Shown here piece by piece: positions 51,567-58,713 of a stretch of 64,000 bases of DNA (position 1 is its first letter; each line of letters starts with the position of its first letter). Where the stretch lies: assembly GCF_003173755.1 (NCBI RefSeq), contig NZ_CP029553.1:2864501-2928500 (forward strand), given 5' to 3'. The position numbers and the translations under genes were made by a program. This DNA is from Methylobacterium terrae (GTDB taxonomy: Bacteria; Pseudomonadota; Alphaproteobacteria; Rhizobiales; Beijerinckiaceae). The notes below the pieces were generated by a model. It made no database searches and was not told the DNA's origin. It worked only from the letters and a program-made list of their open reading frames with translations.

Positions 51567-52040
51567 TCAGCGCCCCGCATGCGCGGCGATCGCGCGAGCG
51601 GCCTCGGCCGGCGAGACAGCGAAGAGCTCGGCGATGTCGTCCAGCGTCAGGCCGGCCGAGTGCACGGCGGCCACGGTCGGGCTGTCGACGCAGAGCGGGC
51701 CGACCGAGCGAACCCGGTCACGCATCCGGCGGATGGCGGTCGAGATGCCAGCGGCAGCGGCGGACGGCGTGAAAGTCGGAGCCGGCCGCAGAAGCTCAAG
51801 CTCCCGGCGCGCACGCGCTGCGATGCGGTCCATCGTCTCCCGGTGGGGCAGGCGGCACGCCTCCGAGATGTCGCGCTGCACGAAGCCGGGCCGGCGCCGG
51901 AGGGTGCGGGCAACGCGCTGGTGGTCGAGGCCGTAACGGGCCGCGATGCGGCCGAAGCTGTCCCCGGCTTCGTACTCCGCCGCGAACTGGTCCGACAGCG
52001 GGTCGGGCTGGCCCGGCTTGAGGGGGGCGGGGCGTCTCAT
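51567..52040 (-). CDS. Putative DNA-binding phage protein with two HTH-like units
   Basis: 157 aa. EYEAGDSFGRIAARYGLDHQ near the start and LTLDDIAELFAVSPAEAARA at the end each resemble a helix-turn-helix. The middle is Arg-rich. It is second or third in the leftward early operon, so it may act as a regulator. Not matched to a known family. Confidence 0.65.
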   Translation of the reverse strand: MRRPAPLKPGQPDPLSDQFAAEYEAGDSFGRIAARYGLDHQRVARTLRRRPGFVQRDISEACRLPHRETMDRIAARARRELELLRPAPTFTPSAAAAGISTAIRRMRDRVRSVGPLCVDSPTVAAVHSAGLTLDDIAELFAVSPAEAARAIAAHAGR

Positions 52041-52174
52041 CGCGCCGCCTCCGACAGGATCCGCACCGGCCCGTTGACCGGGCTCGGCTGCGAGGCGCGG
52101 CGGAAGGTGTTGCCGGCGACCATCAGCACCAGGACCACCCAGGAGCCGAGAACCAGGAGCGAGCAGCTGCGCAT
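52037..52174 (-). CDS. 45-aa membrane peptide
   Basis: AGGAGG lies 6 bp ahead of the ATG, and the stop overlaps the next start (ATGA). Product begins MRSCSLLVLGSWVVLVLMVA, one membrane span, with a short soluble end. Strong ribosome site and coupling support it. Function unknown. Confidence 0.6.
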   Translation of the reverse strand: MRSCSLLVLGSWVVLVLMVAGNTFRRASQPSPVNGPVRILSEAAR

Positions 52175-52175
52175 C

Positions 52176-52676
52176 TCAGGCCTCCTGCGGCGAGAGGCGG
52201 ATGCGGTCGCCGTCGGCGGTCAGGCGCTCACCGGGGGCGAGGGGGCGGTCGAGGCGTGCGTCCGGGCGGCGATCTTCTCGCGCGCGCCGCCCGGTGCCGC
52301 TACCATCGGAGGGGCCAACCAAACCGATGGAAGACGAATCATGGCTGGACTCGCCGACGAATTCAGCGTCGACATTCCCTGTCCGCAGTGCGGGGCAGAG
52401 ATCAAGCAAAGCCTCCGAGAATTGCAAGGTGAGCCGCAACTCACCTGTCCGTCCTGCGGGGTCGCGATCAAGGTCAAATTTGATCCCCAATCGGACAGCC
52501 CGGTCGACGGCCTCGACGAACTCGATCGGATTTTCCGAGACTTCGGCAAGTCGTGAGATCTCGGCGGCGAGCGTCGTCAGTTTGGCGCGCTCGCCTGCGG
52601 GAAGGCCGTGGATCGCGAGATTGCAGGTGCCGCGGTCAACAGCCCGATTTTCGGGAGATGATGCCTCGCGTGTCAT
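52176..52676 (-). CDS. First gene of the leftward early operon (uncertain)
   Basis: 166 aa; GAGG ahead of the ATG and a plausible promoter just upstream. The first 65 residues (RGTCNLAIHGLPAGERAKLT, then LAEVSENPIEFVEAVDRAVR) look like a real protein. The frame then runs antisense to a convincing zinc-ribbon gene on the + strand, so one of the two, or only part of this one, may be real. Function unknown. Confidence 0.4.
   Translation of the reverse strand: MTREASSPENRAVDRGTCNLAIHGLPAGERAKLTTLAAEISRLAEVSENPIEFVEAVDRAVRLGIKFDLDRDPAGRTGELRLTLQFSEALLDLCPALRTGNVDAEFVGESSHDSSSIGLVGPSDGSGTGRRAREDRRPDARLDRPLAPGERLTADGDRIRLSPQEA
52341..52556 (+). CDS. Small zinc-ribbon protein
   Basis: 71 aa. CPQC and, 20 residues on, CPSC form a four-cysteine ribbon; the start is MAGLADEFSVDIPCPQCGAE and the end DGLDELDRIFRDFGKS. 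GGAAG lies 8 bp ahead of the ATG. The cysteine spacing and acidic helical tail are unlikely by chance, so I trust it although it lies antisense to an open frame of the leftward operon. Confidence 0.65.
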   Translation: MAGLADEFSVDIPCPQCGAEIKQSLRELQGEPQLTCPSCGVAIKVKFDPQSDSPVDGLDELDRIFRDFGKS

Positions 52677-52688
52677 GCGATCACCTCA

Positions 52689-52717
52689 AGTATAACCGCA
52701 TATACCCCAAAGGATAA
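52689..52717 (-). promoter_or_regulatory. Candidate leftward early promoter
   Basis: On the minus strand TTATCC (52717-52712), 17-bp spacer, TATACT (52694-52689), with a start about 10 bp ahead of the GAGG ribosome site of the first leftward gene. Fits a sigma70-type early promoter. Confidence 0.5.
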
Positions 52718-52808
52718 AGCAAAGCAGGCGAGCCGATGTCTGATGTTATGGCCGATAATTGCTGCGCAGTTCACTATCTTCCGCGTGACGATGGCGGGGG
52801 TGAACGCG

Positions 52809-53066
52809 ATGCGCCCGAGCGACTTCGACGACATCATTGCGGAGCAGGCCGCGCAGCAGCAGGTTTTGCTGATGGCGCTGAGGCGGATCGCTGCGCTGTC
52901 GAGAGCGGCAGGGCACGACCCGGCGAAGATAGCCGTGTGGTGGAAGCAGGACGGCCACGACGCGATGGACGAGGCGACCTTCCTCGTAGCGCCCGGGCAC
53001 GAAGGCGTTGTGCGCACGAAGGCGAAGGCGCGGCTCGACGAGATCATCGAGATTGGCCTTCGGTAA
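52809..53066 (+). CDS. Small protein of unknown function
   Basis: 85 aa from the ATG at 52809 (GGGGGTG ahead); an ATG six codons earlier is possible. MRPSDFDDIIAEQAAQQQVL then ALRRIAALSRAAGHDPAKIA, WWKQDGHDAM. It converges with the Cro-like gene and overlaps its end by 23 bp. Not recognised. Confidence 0.6.
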   Translation: MRPSDFDDIIAEQAAQQQVLLMALRRIAALSRAAGHDPAKIAVWWKQDGHDAMDEATFLVAPGHEGVVRTKAKARLDEIIEIGLR

Positions 53067-53349
53067 CGAACTCGGGCGAGCCGTGCGGGCTGTGGCAGCG
53101 CAAAGGCTTGGCGCGCTCATGCGCCTCAGTGTCCGGATGCTCGGCGACAGCAGGCATCGGCGCGTCAGACAAAAAATCGTTGGGCGTCACTTGACCGCCC
53201 GTTTCGCGCGAAATGCGCTCAAGCACGTCCCACTCAGGCCGGCGCTCGCCGGACTTGTAGCGCCACAAGGTCTGTCTCGTGACGCCGATCCTCCCGGCGA
53301 AGGTGCTGTCGCCAATCTGGGCGTCGGAGAGATAGTCGGCGAGCTTCAT
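53044..53349 (-). CDS. Cro-like HTH regulator
   Basis: 101 aa. MKLADYLSDAQIGDSTFAGR, IGVTRQTLWRYKSGERRPEW and DVLERISRETGGQVTPNDF form a Cro/CI-type helix-turn-helix of about 65 residues with a disordered tail. It is divergent from the S24 repressor gene; operator-like dyads lie between them. It probably represses the repressor gene and favours lytic growth. Confidence 0.8.
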   Translation of the reverse strand: MKLADYLSDAQIGDSTFAGRIGVTRQTLWRYKSGERRPEWDVLERISRETGGQVTPNDFLSDAPMPAVAEHPDTEAHERAKPLRCHSPHGSPEFVTEGQSR

Positions 53350-53361
53350 GGCCTGCATCAT

Positions 53362-53378
53362 GTCACCAAAACGGTGAC
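53362..53378. promoter_or_regulatory. Repressor operator O1 (GTCACC-N5-GGTGAC)
   Basis: Perfect 6-bp inverted repeat with 5-bp AT-rich centre (AAAAC), just upstream of the Cro-like start. A half site GTCACCGTTTTGG follows at 53393, and ATACCTTTTGGTGT at about 53435 is a degenerate relative next to the repressor start. Confidence 0.7.
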
Positions 53379-53445
53379 GGAGCAAGCCGTCTGTCACCGT
53401 TTTGGATGCTGGCGCGGTCGCCATCGTGGCGACATACCTTTTGGT

Positions 53446-54045
53446 GTGACAGAGAAGTTTCCAAACGGGCTCGCGGAAGCCATGGCGCAATCCAACCTCG
53501 GCCCGACCGAGCTAGGACGTAGGATAGGCGTCACCAAACAGGATATCTCGCGATGGGCTAAGGGTGAGCGGAAACTGCCACCTGCGGCAGCAGCTGATCT
53601 TGCTCCACATTTAAATACCACTGCAGCGGCTCTTCTCTTGCTACCCGAAGAGCCCGCGGTAGCCCGGACCGTCCCGGTAGTCTCATGGGTGAGCGCAGGT
53701 AGACTGCGCGCCAGCCACCCAGTCTTCGAAAGCGACATACTACGGTATATCGACGTCACCGACTTGCCTGCCGGGGATTGGCTTGCGTTAGAAGTTGATG
53801 GCGACAGCATGGATCGAATTGCCCCACCAGGATCGACCATTGTACTAAATAGACGTGAGAGCGACCTTGTTGACGGTCGCTACTACGTCTTTGGCAATGA
53901 GCAGGGAGAGGCGACGTTTAAGAGATACAGAAGCAATCCTGATAGATTGCAACCGTTCTCCACCAACCCGGATCACGAAACCCATTATCTTCAGGGGGAG
54001 ATGATGACAGTGGGAAGAGTGAGAAGGGTAATAACAAACATATAA
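53446..54045 (+). CDS. CI-type repressor with S24 peptidase domain
   Basis: 199 aa. N-terminal HTH (LGPTELGRRIGVTKQDISRW, about 18-37) and a C-terminal S24 domain: cleavage site Ala84-Gly85 in SWVSAGRL, Ser121 in DGDSMDRI and Lys159 in EATFKRYR. These form the RecA-stimulated self-cleavage module, so DNA damage should induce the phage. I chose the GTG at 53446 because the HTH begins at once after it; there is no ribosome site, so the message may be leaderless, as with lambda cI from PRM. Confidence 0.88.
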   Translation: MTEKFPNGLAEAMAQSNLGPTELGRRIGVTKQDISRWAKGERKLPPAAAADLAPHLNTTAAALLLLPEEPAVARTVPVVSWVSAGRLRASHPVFESDILRYIDVTDLPAGDWLALEVDGDSMDRIAPPGSTIVLNRRESDLVDGRYYVFGNEQGEATFKRYRSNPDRLQPFSTNPDHETHYLQGEMMTVGRVRRVITNI

Positions 54046-54064
54046 TCTAATTCGGGGGTTCGAA

Positions 54065-54481
54065 GTGCGCATAACGAAGATCGTCATCCTAGGCGGCATG
54101 CTCGCTCTAGGAGCTTGTAACTCTGCTCGACAGCCGGAAGAGCCTAAAGTTTACGGTCGGGTGGACTGCAAAAGAGCGGCCGACCATCCCGAACTTGATA
54201 TCGAGATGGAGCAGGCAAAGGCCGTATGCCTTCCCCGCGCTGAAGCTGCTGCTGTGGCCGGCACTACAGCTATTCCGGTTGGGCGCGGCATTGGCGGTGC
54301 TATCGCTTCAGGCATCGAGCGCGGCATGGCGCAGCGCCAGATAGGCGAGGCGACCACAATTTCATGCATGGCCGAGCGAGGCTATCTCTTCAAAACCCGG
54401 TCCGAACATCTACAGATGTGCGAGATTATGCAGCAGGATAAGGCTGCCAAGGCGCGCGCTGTAAGGCGTCGGTCCGCTTGA
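54065..54481 (+). CDS. Lipoprotein, lysogenic cargo gene
   Basis: 138 aa from a GTG. Signal peptide with lipobox LALGAC (Cys at about residue 19). The mature part has four more cysteines, a Gly-rich hydrophobic segment (AIPVGRGIGGAIASGIERGM) and a charged end. It follows the repressor gene by 19 bp, so it is probably expressed in the lysogen, like lambda rex genes. Base composition is less GC-rich than the early operon. Function unknown. Confidence 0.75.
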   Translation: MRITKIVILGGMLALGACNSARQPEEPKVYGRVDCKRAADHPELDIEMEQAKAVCLPRAEAAAVAGTTAIPVGRGIGGAIASGIERGMAQRQIGEATTISCMAERGYLFKTRSEHLQMCEIMQQDKAAKARAVRRRSA

Positions 54482-54532
54482 GCGAATTTCGATAGTCCGA
54501 TCCGTTCTTCGACTGGGTGCTACAACGCTTCA

Positions 54533-54563
54533 AGCCCCGCCGGTTAGCGGGGCTTTTTATTTT
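54533..54563 (+). terminator. Intrinsic terminator after repressor-lipoprotein unit
   Basis: AGCCCCGC and GCGGGGCT make an 8-bp stem around CGGTTA, followed by TTTTATTTT. A textbook intrinsic terminator ending the lysogenic transcript before the rightward early region. Confidence 0.85.
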
Positions 54564-54640
54564 GTCGTGCGTCAGAGTGTTGCCAAAACACCACCGCAAG
54601 GCGCGTCCGCATAACGGAAGGTTGCGCCTAGCCAGCGTCC

Positions 54641-54657
54641 GTCACCTTTTCGGTGAC
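54641..54657. promoter_or_regulatory. Repressor operator O2
   Basis: GTCACC-TTTTC-GGTGAC, same arms as O1 at 53362. It lies about 70 bp before the first gene of the rightward early operon. The control of that operon by the S24 repressor follows from the shared dyad. Confidence 0.72.
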
Positions 54658-54670
54658 CTTCACTTGACGC

Positions 54671-54687
54671 GTCACCATAACGGTGAC
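54671..54687. promoter_or_regulatory. Repressor operator O3
   Basis: GTCACC-ATAAC-GGTGAC, centre 30 bp from O2, three helical turns, so two repressor dimers could bind side by side. A TTGACG at 54664 lies between O2 and O3 and could be the -35 element of the rightward promoter; I cannot assign a -10. Confidence 0.72.
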
Positions 54688-54725
54688 AGGTTGTCCCCAT
54701 CGCCACCCCGCGATGGACCCCGCCG

Positions 54726-55187
54726 ATGCTCACCGAAGCTCAAGACCGCGACCTCGCCCGCTACCTCGACCTGCACGCCGGCCTGAACCGCCCGCTGCCG
54801 CACCTCGAGATCGCCGACCGCCGCGCCCAGCGTGACCGCCACGAGCAGATCGCTACCGCCTATGCCGCGCAGGTGCGGGAGGCCATTCCCACGGTCAGCG
54901 ACGAGCTTCTCGACGACTGGCGCCGCGCCGCTGAGAGCTACGGCGCACGGGTCATCGTCGGCGACCTACCGGGCGACGAACTCGCCCGGCTCTGCGACGA
55001 GGAACTGGCGGGGCGGCGAGTAAGCATCCCTCACATCGACGCTGACGCCGTCAGCCGCGCCATCCTGACCGACCGGGCTGATCGGATCGCCGCGAACGCC
55101 GCCGCCGCGGTCGGCGCCGTCGCGGGCATCGTCGCCCTCGGCGCCGCGGCGCAGGTCGTCGCTCTCTTCGTCGGGAGCATCCTCTGA
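54726..55187 (+). CDS. First gene of rightward early operon, membrane-anchored, unknown function
   Basis: 153 aa. A charged helical N-terminal part (RRAQRDRHEQIATAYAAQVR) and an Ala-rich hydrophobic end (about 122-150, AAAAVGAVAGIVALGAAAQV) that probably inserts in the membrane. The stop overlaps the next ATG (TGATG). Not recognised. Confidence 0.65.
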   Translation: MLTEAQDRDLARYLDLHAGLNRPLPHLEIADRRAQRDRHEQIATAYAAQVREAIPTVSDELLDDWRRAAESYGARVIVGDLPGDELARLCDEELAGRRVSIPHIDADAVSRAILTDRADRIAANAAAAVGAVAGIVALGAAAQVVALFVGSIL

Positions 55188-55405
55188 TGCGCCCCAGCCT
55201 GCTCCCCACCGGCCACAGCTCGCACGTCTCCCGCCGCATCATCGGCGGCGACCACGCCATGCCGCCCCTGCGCGCCGAGGATGTGCTGCCGCGGCCGGCG
55301 AATGACCGGACCGGCGTCGTCTACGGGCTGATCGCCATCGCCGGCTTGATCGCCGGGTTCATCCTGCTCGGAGTCGGGGCGTTCATGATCGGGCGGGGGC
55401 TGTGA
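55187..55405 (+). CDS. Small membrane protein
   Basis: 72 aa, with one span near the end (GLIAIAGLIAGFILLGVGAF) and a short tail. The ATG overlaps the previous stop; a second ATG 24 codons in is possible. Function unknown. Confidence 0.6.
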   Translation: MRPSLLPTGHSSHVSRRIIGGDHAMPPLRAEDVLPRPANDRTGVVYGLIAIAGLIAGFILLGVGAFMIGRGL

Positions 55406-55674
55406 TGGACCGCTTCACCCCCAAGCCCGACGAGGCCAAGCGCCCGCGCCCCAAGGCGGCCGTCGGCGGCGGATTCGTCGTCATGCGCCGCGGCGACAGC
55501 AGCAACCGGCTGTTCGGCCACCCGCGCCCCTACGAGCACCCCTCGCTCGAGGTGGCCCAGGCCGAGGCCGCGCGCCTCGCTGCCAAGCACAACCGCGACT
55601 TCTGCGTCTTCCAGCAGGTCGCAGTCGCTCCCGCGCCGGCCGTGCCGGCTTCCAGCACCGATGAGGTCGCGTGA
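55405..55674 (+). CDS. Small phage protein, unknown function
   Basis: 89 aa. Central FVVMRRGDSSNRLFGHPRPY, then LEVAQAEAARLAAKHNRDFC: a short strand-helix unit of the kind found in many small phage proteins. TGATG coupling at both ends. Not recognised. Confidence 0.6.
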   Translation: MDRFTPKPDEAKRPRPKAAVGGGFVVMRRGDSSNRLFGHPRPYEHPSLEVAQAEAARLAAKHNRDFCVFQQVAVAPAPAVPASSTDEVA

Positions 55675-55685
55675 TGGGCGCCCCC
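55663..55685. repeat. 23-bp direct repeat at a gene start, copy 1
   Basis: GAGGTCGCGTGATGGGCGCC plus three C spans the ribosome site and start of the 131-aa gene; the same 23 bp lie at 56058-56080 across the next gene start, 395 bp away. A duplication of the translation start region is likely; recombination would delete the gene between. Confidence 0.7.
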
Positions 55686-56069
55686 TCCACTAAGAACGAG
55701 GCTCGCGCCTGCCGCGTCGAGGACATCTTCGACATCACGGACAGCCCGCCGGCCGACGTGCTCGACAGCCTGAACGCCTACTTCGGCGCGTTTGCCGCAC
55801 CGATCCGGCGCGATGGTGCCCAGTACTGCCTCTCCTGCGACGCGCGCCTAGGCGGCGTGGCTGCGGCGCTCGGCTTCGGCGCCGCCTACCAGTGGGGCCT
55901 CGCGCATGGTGAGGCGACCTGCACCGGCTGCGGCTGGCCCGCTCGCGGCATGCACAGCGTCAAGGGCGCCGACGGGACCGAGATCCTGTCGCTCCGCAAC
56001 TTCTTCCTCGCCTACCATCCCGATCAAGTCGTTCGGCGCGACGACGCCTCTGCTGAGGAGGTCGCGTGA
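55674..56069 (+). CDS. Cysteine-pair phage protein, unknown function
   Basis: 131 aa. CLSC at about 51-54 and CTGC at about 82-85 may bind zinc. Segment GFGAAYQWGLAHGEATCTGC links them. Its start region is duplicated at the next gene start (23-bp direct repeat). Function unknown. Confidence 0.65.
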   Translation: MGAPSTKNEARACRVEDIFDITDSPPADVLDSLNAYFGAFAAPIRRDGAQYCLSCDARLGGVAAALGFGAAYQWGLAHGEATCTGCGWPARGMHSVKGADGTEILSLRNFFLAYHPDQVVRRDDASAEEVA

Positions 56070-56080
56070 TGGGCGCCCCC
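56058..56080. repeat. 23-bp direct repeat at a gene start, copy 2
   Basis: Second copy of the repeat at 55663, here spanning the start of the gene interrupted by an amber codon. Confidence 0.7.
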
Positions 56081-56503
56081 TTCCGCTCTGGCGCTGTCGA
56101 GGCACACACGCCTCGCGCCCAGCAGATGATGGCCCGCAACCGGGTCGCCGCCGCCGAGCGTCGCTTCGGCGAGACGGTCCTCAAGCTCAACGCCGGGCAC
56201 GTGAAGCTCGCGTCTGATCGGCCGACCGTCTTCGCGCTTCGCGACGCGCTGGCCGAGCGCCGCGCTGCACTCGAAGCCCTCGACTAGCTCTACTTTGATC
56301 AGCTCGGCGCCGCCGACATGTGGGAGGCCTCGCGCCGCCCTGGCCTGCCGACGCCGCTCGACGAAGACGACCTGGCGACCGCCGCGCACGAGCGCCTGGA
56401 GCTGAACTACGCCGCGGCGATCGAGGCGGCCGAGCCGCCCGGCGAGCCGACCTTCCGCGATGACGTCCGCGCGACCTACGTCGCCGGCGCCGGCTACCGC
56501 TGA
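56069..56503 (+). pseudogene. Phage gene interrupted by an in-frame amber stop
   Basis: Codons 1-72 (GAPFRSGAVEAHTPRAQQMM, ending AALEALD) are followed by TAG at 56285-56287 and then, in the same frame, by LYFDQLGAADMWEASRRPGL and 71 codons in all to a TGA at 56501-56503. The part after TAG is protein-like and has no ribosome site of its own. A CAG-to-TAG change or amber read-through would explain it. Undisturbed it would be about 144 aa. Function unknown. Confidence 0.65.
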
Positions 56504-56512
56504 GGGGCGCCC

Positions 56513-56725
56513 GTGCTGGTCACCCGCACCTCCAGGCTCTCCGGCATCAAGCGCACGCTCGACCTGCCGATCACCGACGAGCAGGTCGCCGCCTTCAAGC
56601 GCGGCGCCCTCATCCAGCACGCCTTCCCCGACCTTCCCGCCGACAAGCGCGAGTTCATCCTGACCGGCATCACGCCGGAGGAGTGGAGCGCGACCTTTTC
56701 GGACCAGCCCGAGGACGCCGCATGA
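56513..56725 (+). CDS. Small phage protein, unknown function
   Basis: 70 aa from a GTG. SGIKRTLDLPITDEQVAAFK, then AFPDLPADKREFILTGITPE: a compact conserved-looking small protein. Its stop overlaps the next ATG. Not recognised by name. Confidence 0.62.
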   Translation: MLVTRTSRLSGIKRTLDLPITDEQVAAFKRGALIQHAFPDLPADKREFILTGITPEEWSATFSDQPEDAA

Positions 56726-57054
56726 CGCTCCACATCCTCGCCCCGCGCCCGTCGGCCCAGGTCTTCGACTTTCGCACCGGCCGCCCGATCCACCCCGATT
56801 CCGCCGCGGCCTTCGCCCGATTCGACCGGCAGCGCAGCGCGCACGCCGATCGGCTGGCCGCCATGGTCGTCGAGGCCGACAACGTCCTGCTCGCGGTCGC
56901 CGCCGACCTGCTAAAGGCCGAGCAGATGGCCGACGCCACTGACGCTGAGTCCTGCGGGATCCGGCGGGCGATCATCCGGCGAGCCGGCGAGGCGATCGTG
57001 CGGTTCCGGCAGCCGCAGCTGCTGGCGGCGGCTCAGGTCGGGAGCGCGTCATGA
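56722..57054 (+). CDS. Small phage protein, unknown function
   Basis: 110 aa. MTLHILAPRPSAQVFDFRTG, then a long helix (DRLAAMVVEADNVLLAVAAD). ATGA coupling at both ends. Not recognised. Confidence 0.6.
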   Translation: MTLHILAPRPSAQVFDFRTGRPIHPDSAAAFARFDRQRSAHADRLAAMVVEADNVLLAVAADLLKAEQMADATDAESCGIRRAIIRRAGEAIVRFRQPQLLAAAQVGSAS

Positions 57055-57368
57055 GCCGCACCGACCGCCAGGCTGCGACCGCGGCCGTCCTGATGGCCCT
57101 CGGCGCTCCGGCGCCGTTCTGGCCGCTCACCACCTCCGGCCGCCAGATCTGCGACGCGCAGGGCCGGCCATTCCTGTTCGCGATTCCGTCCGACGACCGC
57201 GACGCGGTGGAGCTGGCTCGGGTCGTGTCGCGCCTCCTGAATGAGGCCTGCGGCGTGCCCGAGGCCGGCGTTGCTGCCCCGCTCGACCCGGATCACCTCG
57301 ACGCGGTGCGCGAGGAGACGGAGCGGGCAGGCCGGCAGATGGGGCGGCGGGTTGGGGGTGGGCGGTGA
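57051..57368 (+). CDS. Small phage protein, unknown function
   Basis: 105 aa. AGxP-type middle with FLFAIPSDDRDAVELARVVS, then LLNEACGVPEAG. Coupled on both sides. Not recognised. Confidence 0.6.
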   Translation: MSRTDRQAATAAVLMALGAPAPFWPLTTSGRQICDAQGRPFLFAIPSDDRDAVELARVVSRLLNEACGVPEAGVAAPLDPDHLDAVREETERAGRQMGRRVGGGR

Positions 57369-57781
57369 TCGCGCTCGACGACACCGGCACCGCACCGGCC
57401 ACCCCCGAAAAGCCAGCCTACGGCTCCCCCTGTAACAACTGCGGCCAGTGTTGCCGCAGCGAGCTATGCCCCCTCGGGAACGAGTTGTTCGGCACCTGGG
57501 CCGGCCCGTGCCCGGCGCACGAGCGCACCGCGGACGGATTCGGCTGTGGCCTTGTCCTGAACCCGCAGCGGTACAGGCCGGCCCGGGCCATGGCGCGCGG
57601 CCGCACGGCGCTGTCGCAGGCGGCAGTCCTGCTGATCGGCTCGGGCGCCGGTTGCGACGCGCTCGGTGAGGGCGAGCGGCCCGACCCGGCCGAGACCGCA
57701 CGGTTCAAGACGGTAATGGCCGCGATGGGGCCGCGGGAGATCCGGCGGGCGAAGATCGCTTGGGGAGTGGGTGGGCGATGA
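57365..57781 (+). CDS. Cysteine-cluster protein (YkgJ-like)
   Basis: 138 aa from a GTG overlapping the previous stop. SPCNNCGQCCRSELCPLGNE near residue 22 has the CxxCGxCC pattern of YkgJ-type putative zinc or iron-sulphur cluster proteins; further Cys follow in PCPAHERTADGFGCGL. The reaction is unknown. It precedes the recombination genes. Confidence 0.65.
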   Translation: MIALDDTGTAPATPEKPAYGSPCNNCGQCCRSELCPLGNELFGTWAGPCPAHERTADGFGCGLVLNPQRYRPARAMARGRTALSQAAVLLIGSGAGCDALGEGERPDPAETARFKTVMAAMGPREIRRAKIAWGVGGR

Positions 57782-58713
57782 GCGTCGAGCGCATCCCCTT
57801 CACCACCCGCGAGGCGTGGCTGGCGGCCCGCCGCCAGGACGTAACGGCCAGCGCTGCCGCGGCGCTCCTCGGCGCGCACCCCTTCCAGAGCGCCTACGCT
57901 CTCTGGGCCGAGAAGACCGGCCACGTCAGCGATGAGGCCGACGACACCGGACCGCTGCGCCGCGGGCGGTTGCTCGAGCCGGTCGCCGTGCAGCTGCTCC
58001 TCGAGGAACGGCCGGCCTGGGGGGTGCAGCCGAACCGCGACTACTTCCGCGACCCGGCTGCCCGGCTCGGCGCCACGCCCGACACGATCGTGCTGTGCCC
58101 GGAGCGGGGAATCGGGACCGTCCAGATCAAGAGCGTCGAGCGGTCGATCTTCGCCACCAAGTGGCGCGACCCGGACACTCGCGAGGTCGAGGTCCCGCTG
58201 GGCTACGCGATCCAGGCCATCGTCGAGGCGCACCTGCTCGGCGCGTCCTGGGCCGCGGTCGGCGCGCTTGTCGTCAGCCACGACATCGAGCTCGCGATCG
58301 TGGACGTGCCCGTGCATGCCGGCGTCGTCGCCCGCATCCGCGACGCGGTGGCCGATTTCTGGGCCATGGTCGAGAGCGGCGGCCGGCCCGATCCGGACTG
58401 GCGCCGCGACGCTGCGTTGGCCGCCCGGCTCCACGGTGACGACGGCTCGGCGCTCGACCTCTCCGCCGACAACGCCCTGCCGGCGCTCCTCGACGAGCGG
58501 GCCGACCTCAAGGCGCGCATCAAGGACGACGAGGGGCGCGTCGCCGAGATCGATTCCGAGATCCGCGCGAAGGTCGGCCTGGCCGCCCTCGCCACCGTTC
58601 CCGGCTGGAAGATCAGCCTGCGCGCCGTCGAGACCAAGGCCTACCAGGTCGCCGCGCGCGTCACCCGCCCCATCCGCATCACCCGCCTGAAGCAGAAGGA
58701 TGCCGCCGCATGA
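57778..58713 (+). CDS. YqaJ-type viral exonuclease (lambda Exo-like)
   Basis: 311 aa. Nuclease core residues are in place: E67 (RRGRLLEP), D102 (LGATPDTIV) and the QIK motif at 116-118 (TVQIKSVE). The N-terminus WLAARRQDVTASAAAALLGA is the family start. The last third is a coiled coil plus a small beta domain. Partner of RecT, encoded right after with ATGA overlap: the exonuclease makes 3' single strands that RecT anneals. Confidence 0.92.
   Translation: MSVERIPFTTREAWLAARRQDVTASAAAALLGAHPFQSAYALWAEKTGHVSDEADDTGPLRRGRLLEPVAVQLLLEERPAWGVQPNRDYFRDPAARLGATPDTIVLCPERGIGTVQIKSVERSIFATKWRDPDTREVEVPLGYAIQAIVEAHLLGASWAAVGALVVSHDIELAIVDVPVHAGVVARIRDAVADFWAMVESGGRPDPDWRRDAALAARLHGDDGSALDLSADNALPALLDERADLKARIKDDEGRVAEIDSEIRAKVGLAALATVPGWKISLRAVETKAYQVAARVTRPIRITRLKQKDAAA

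Noticed and set aside
51216..52340. Long + strand frame leading into the zinc-ribbon gene
   Set aside because: Only the last 71 codons are protein-like; the rest is antisense to leftward genes. I kept the part from 52341.
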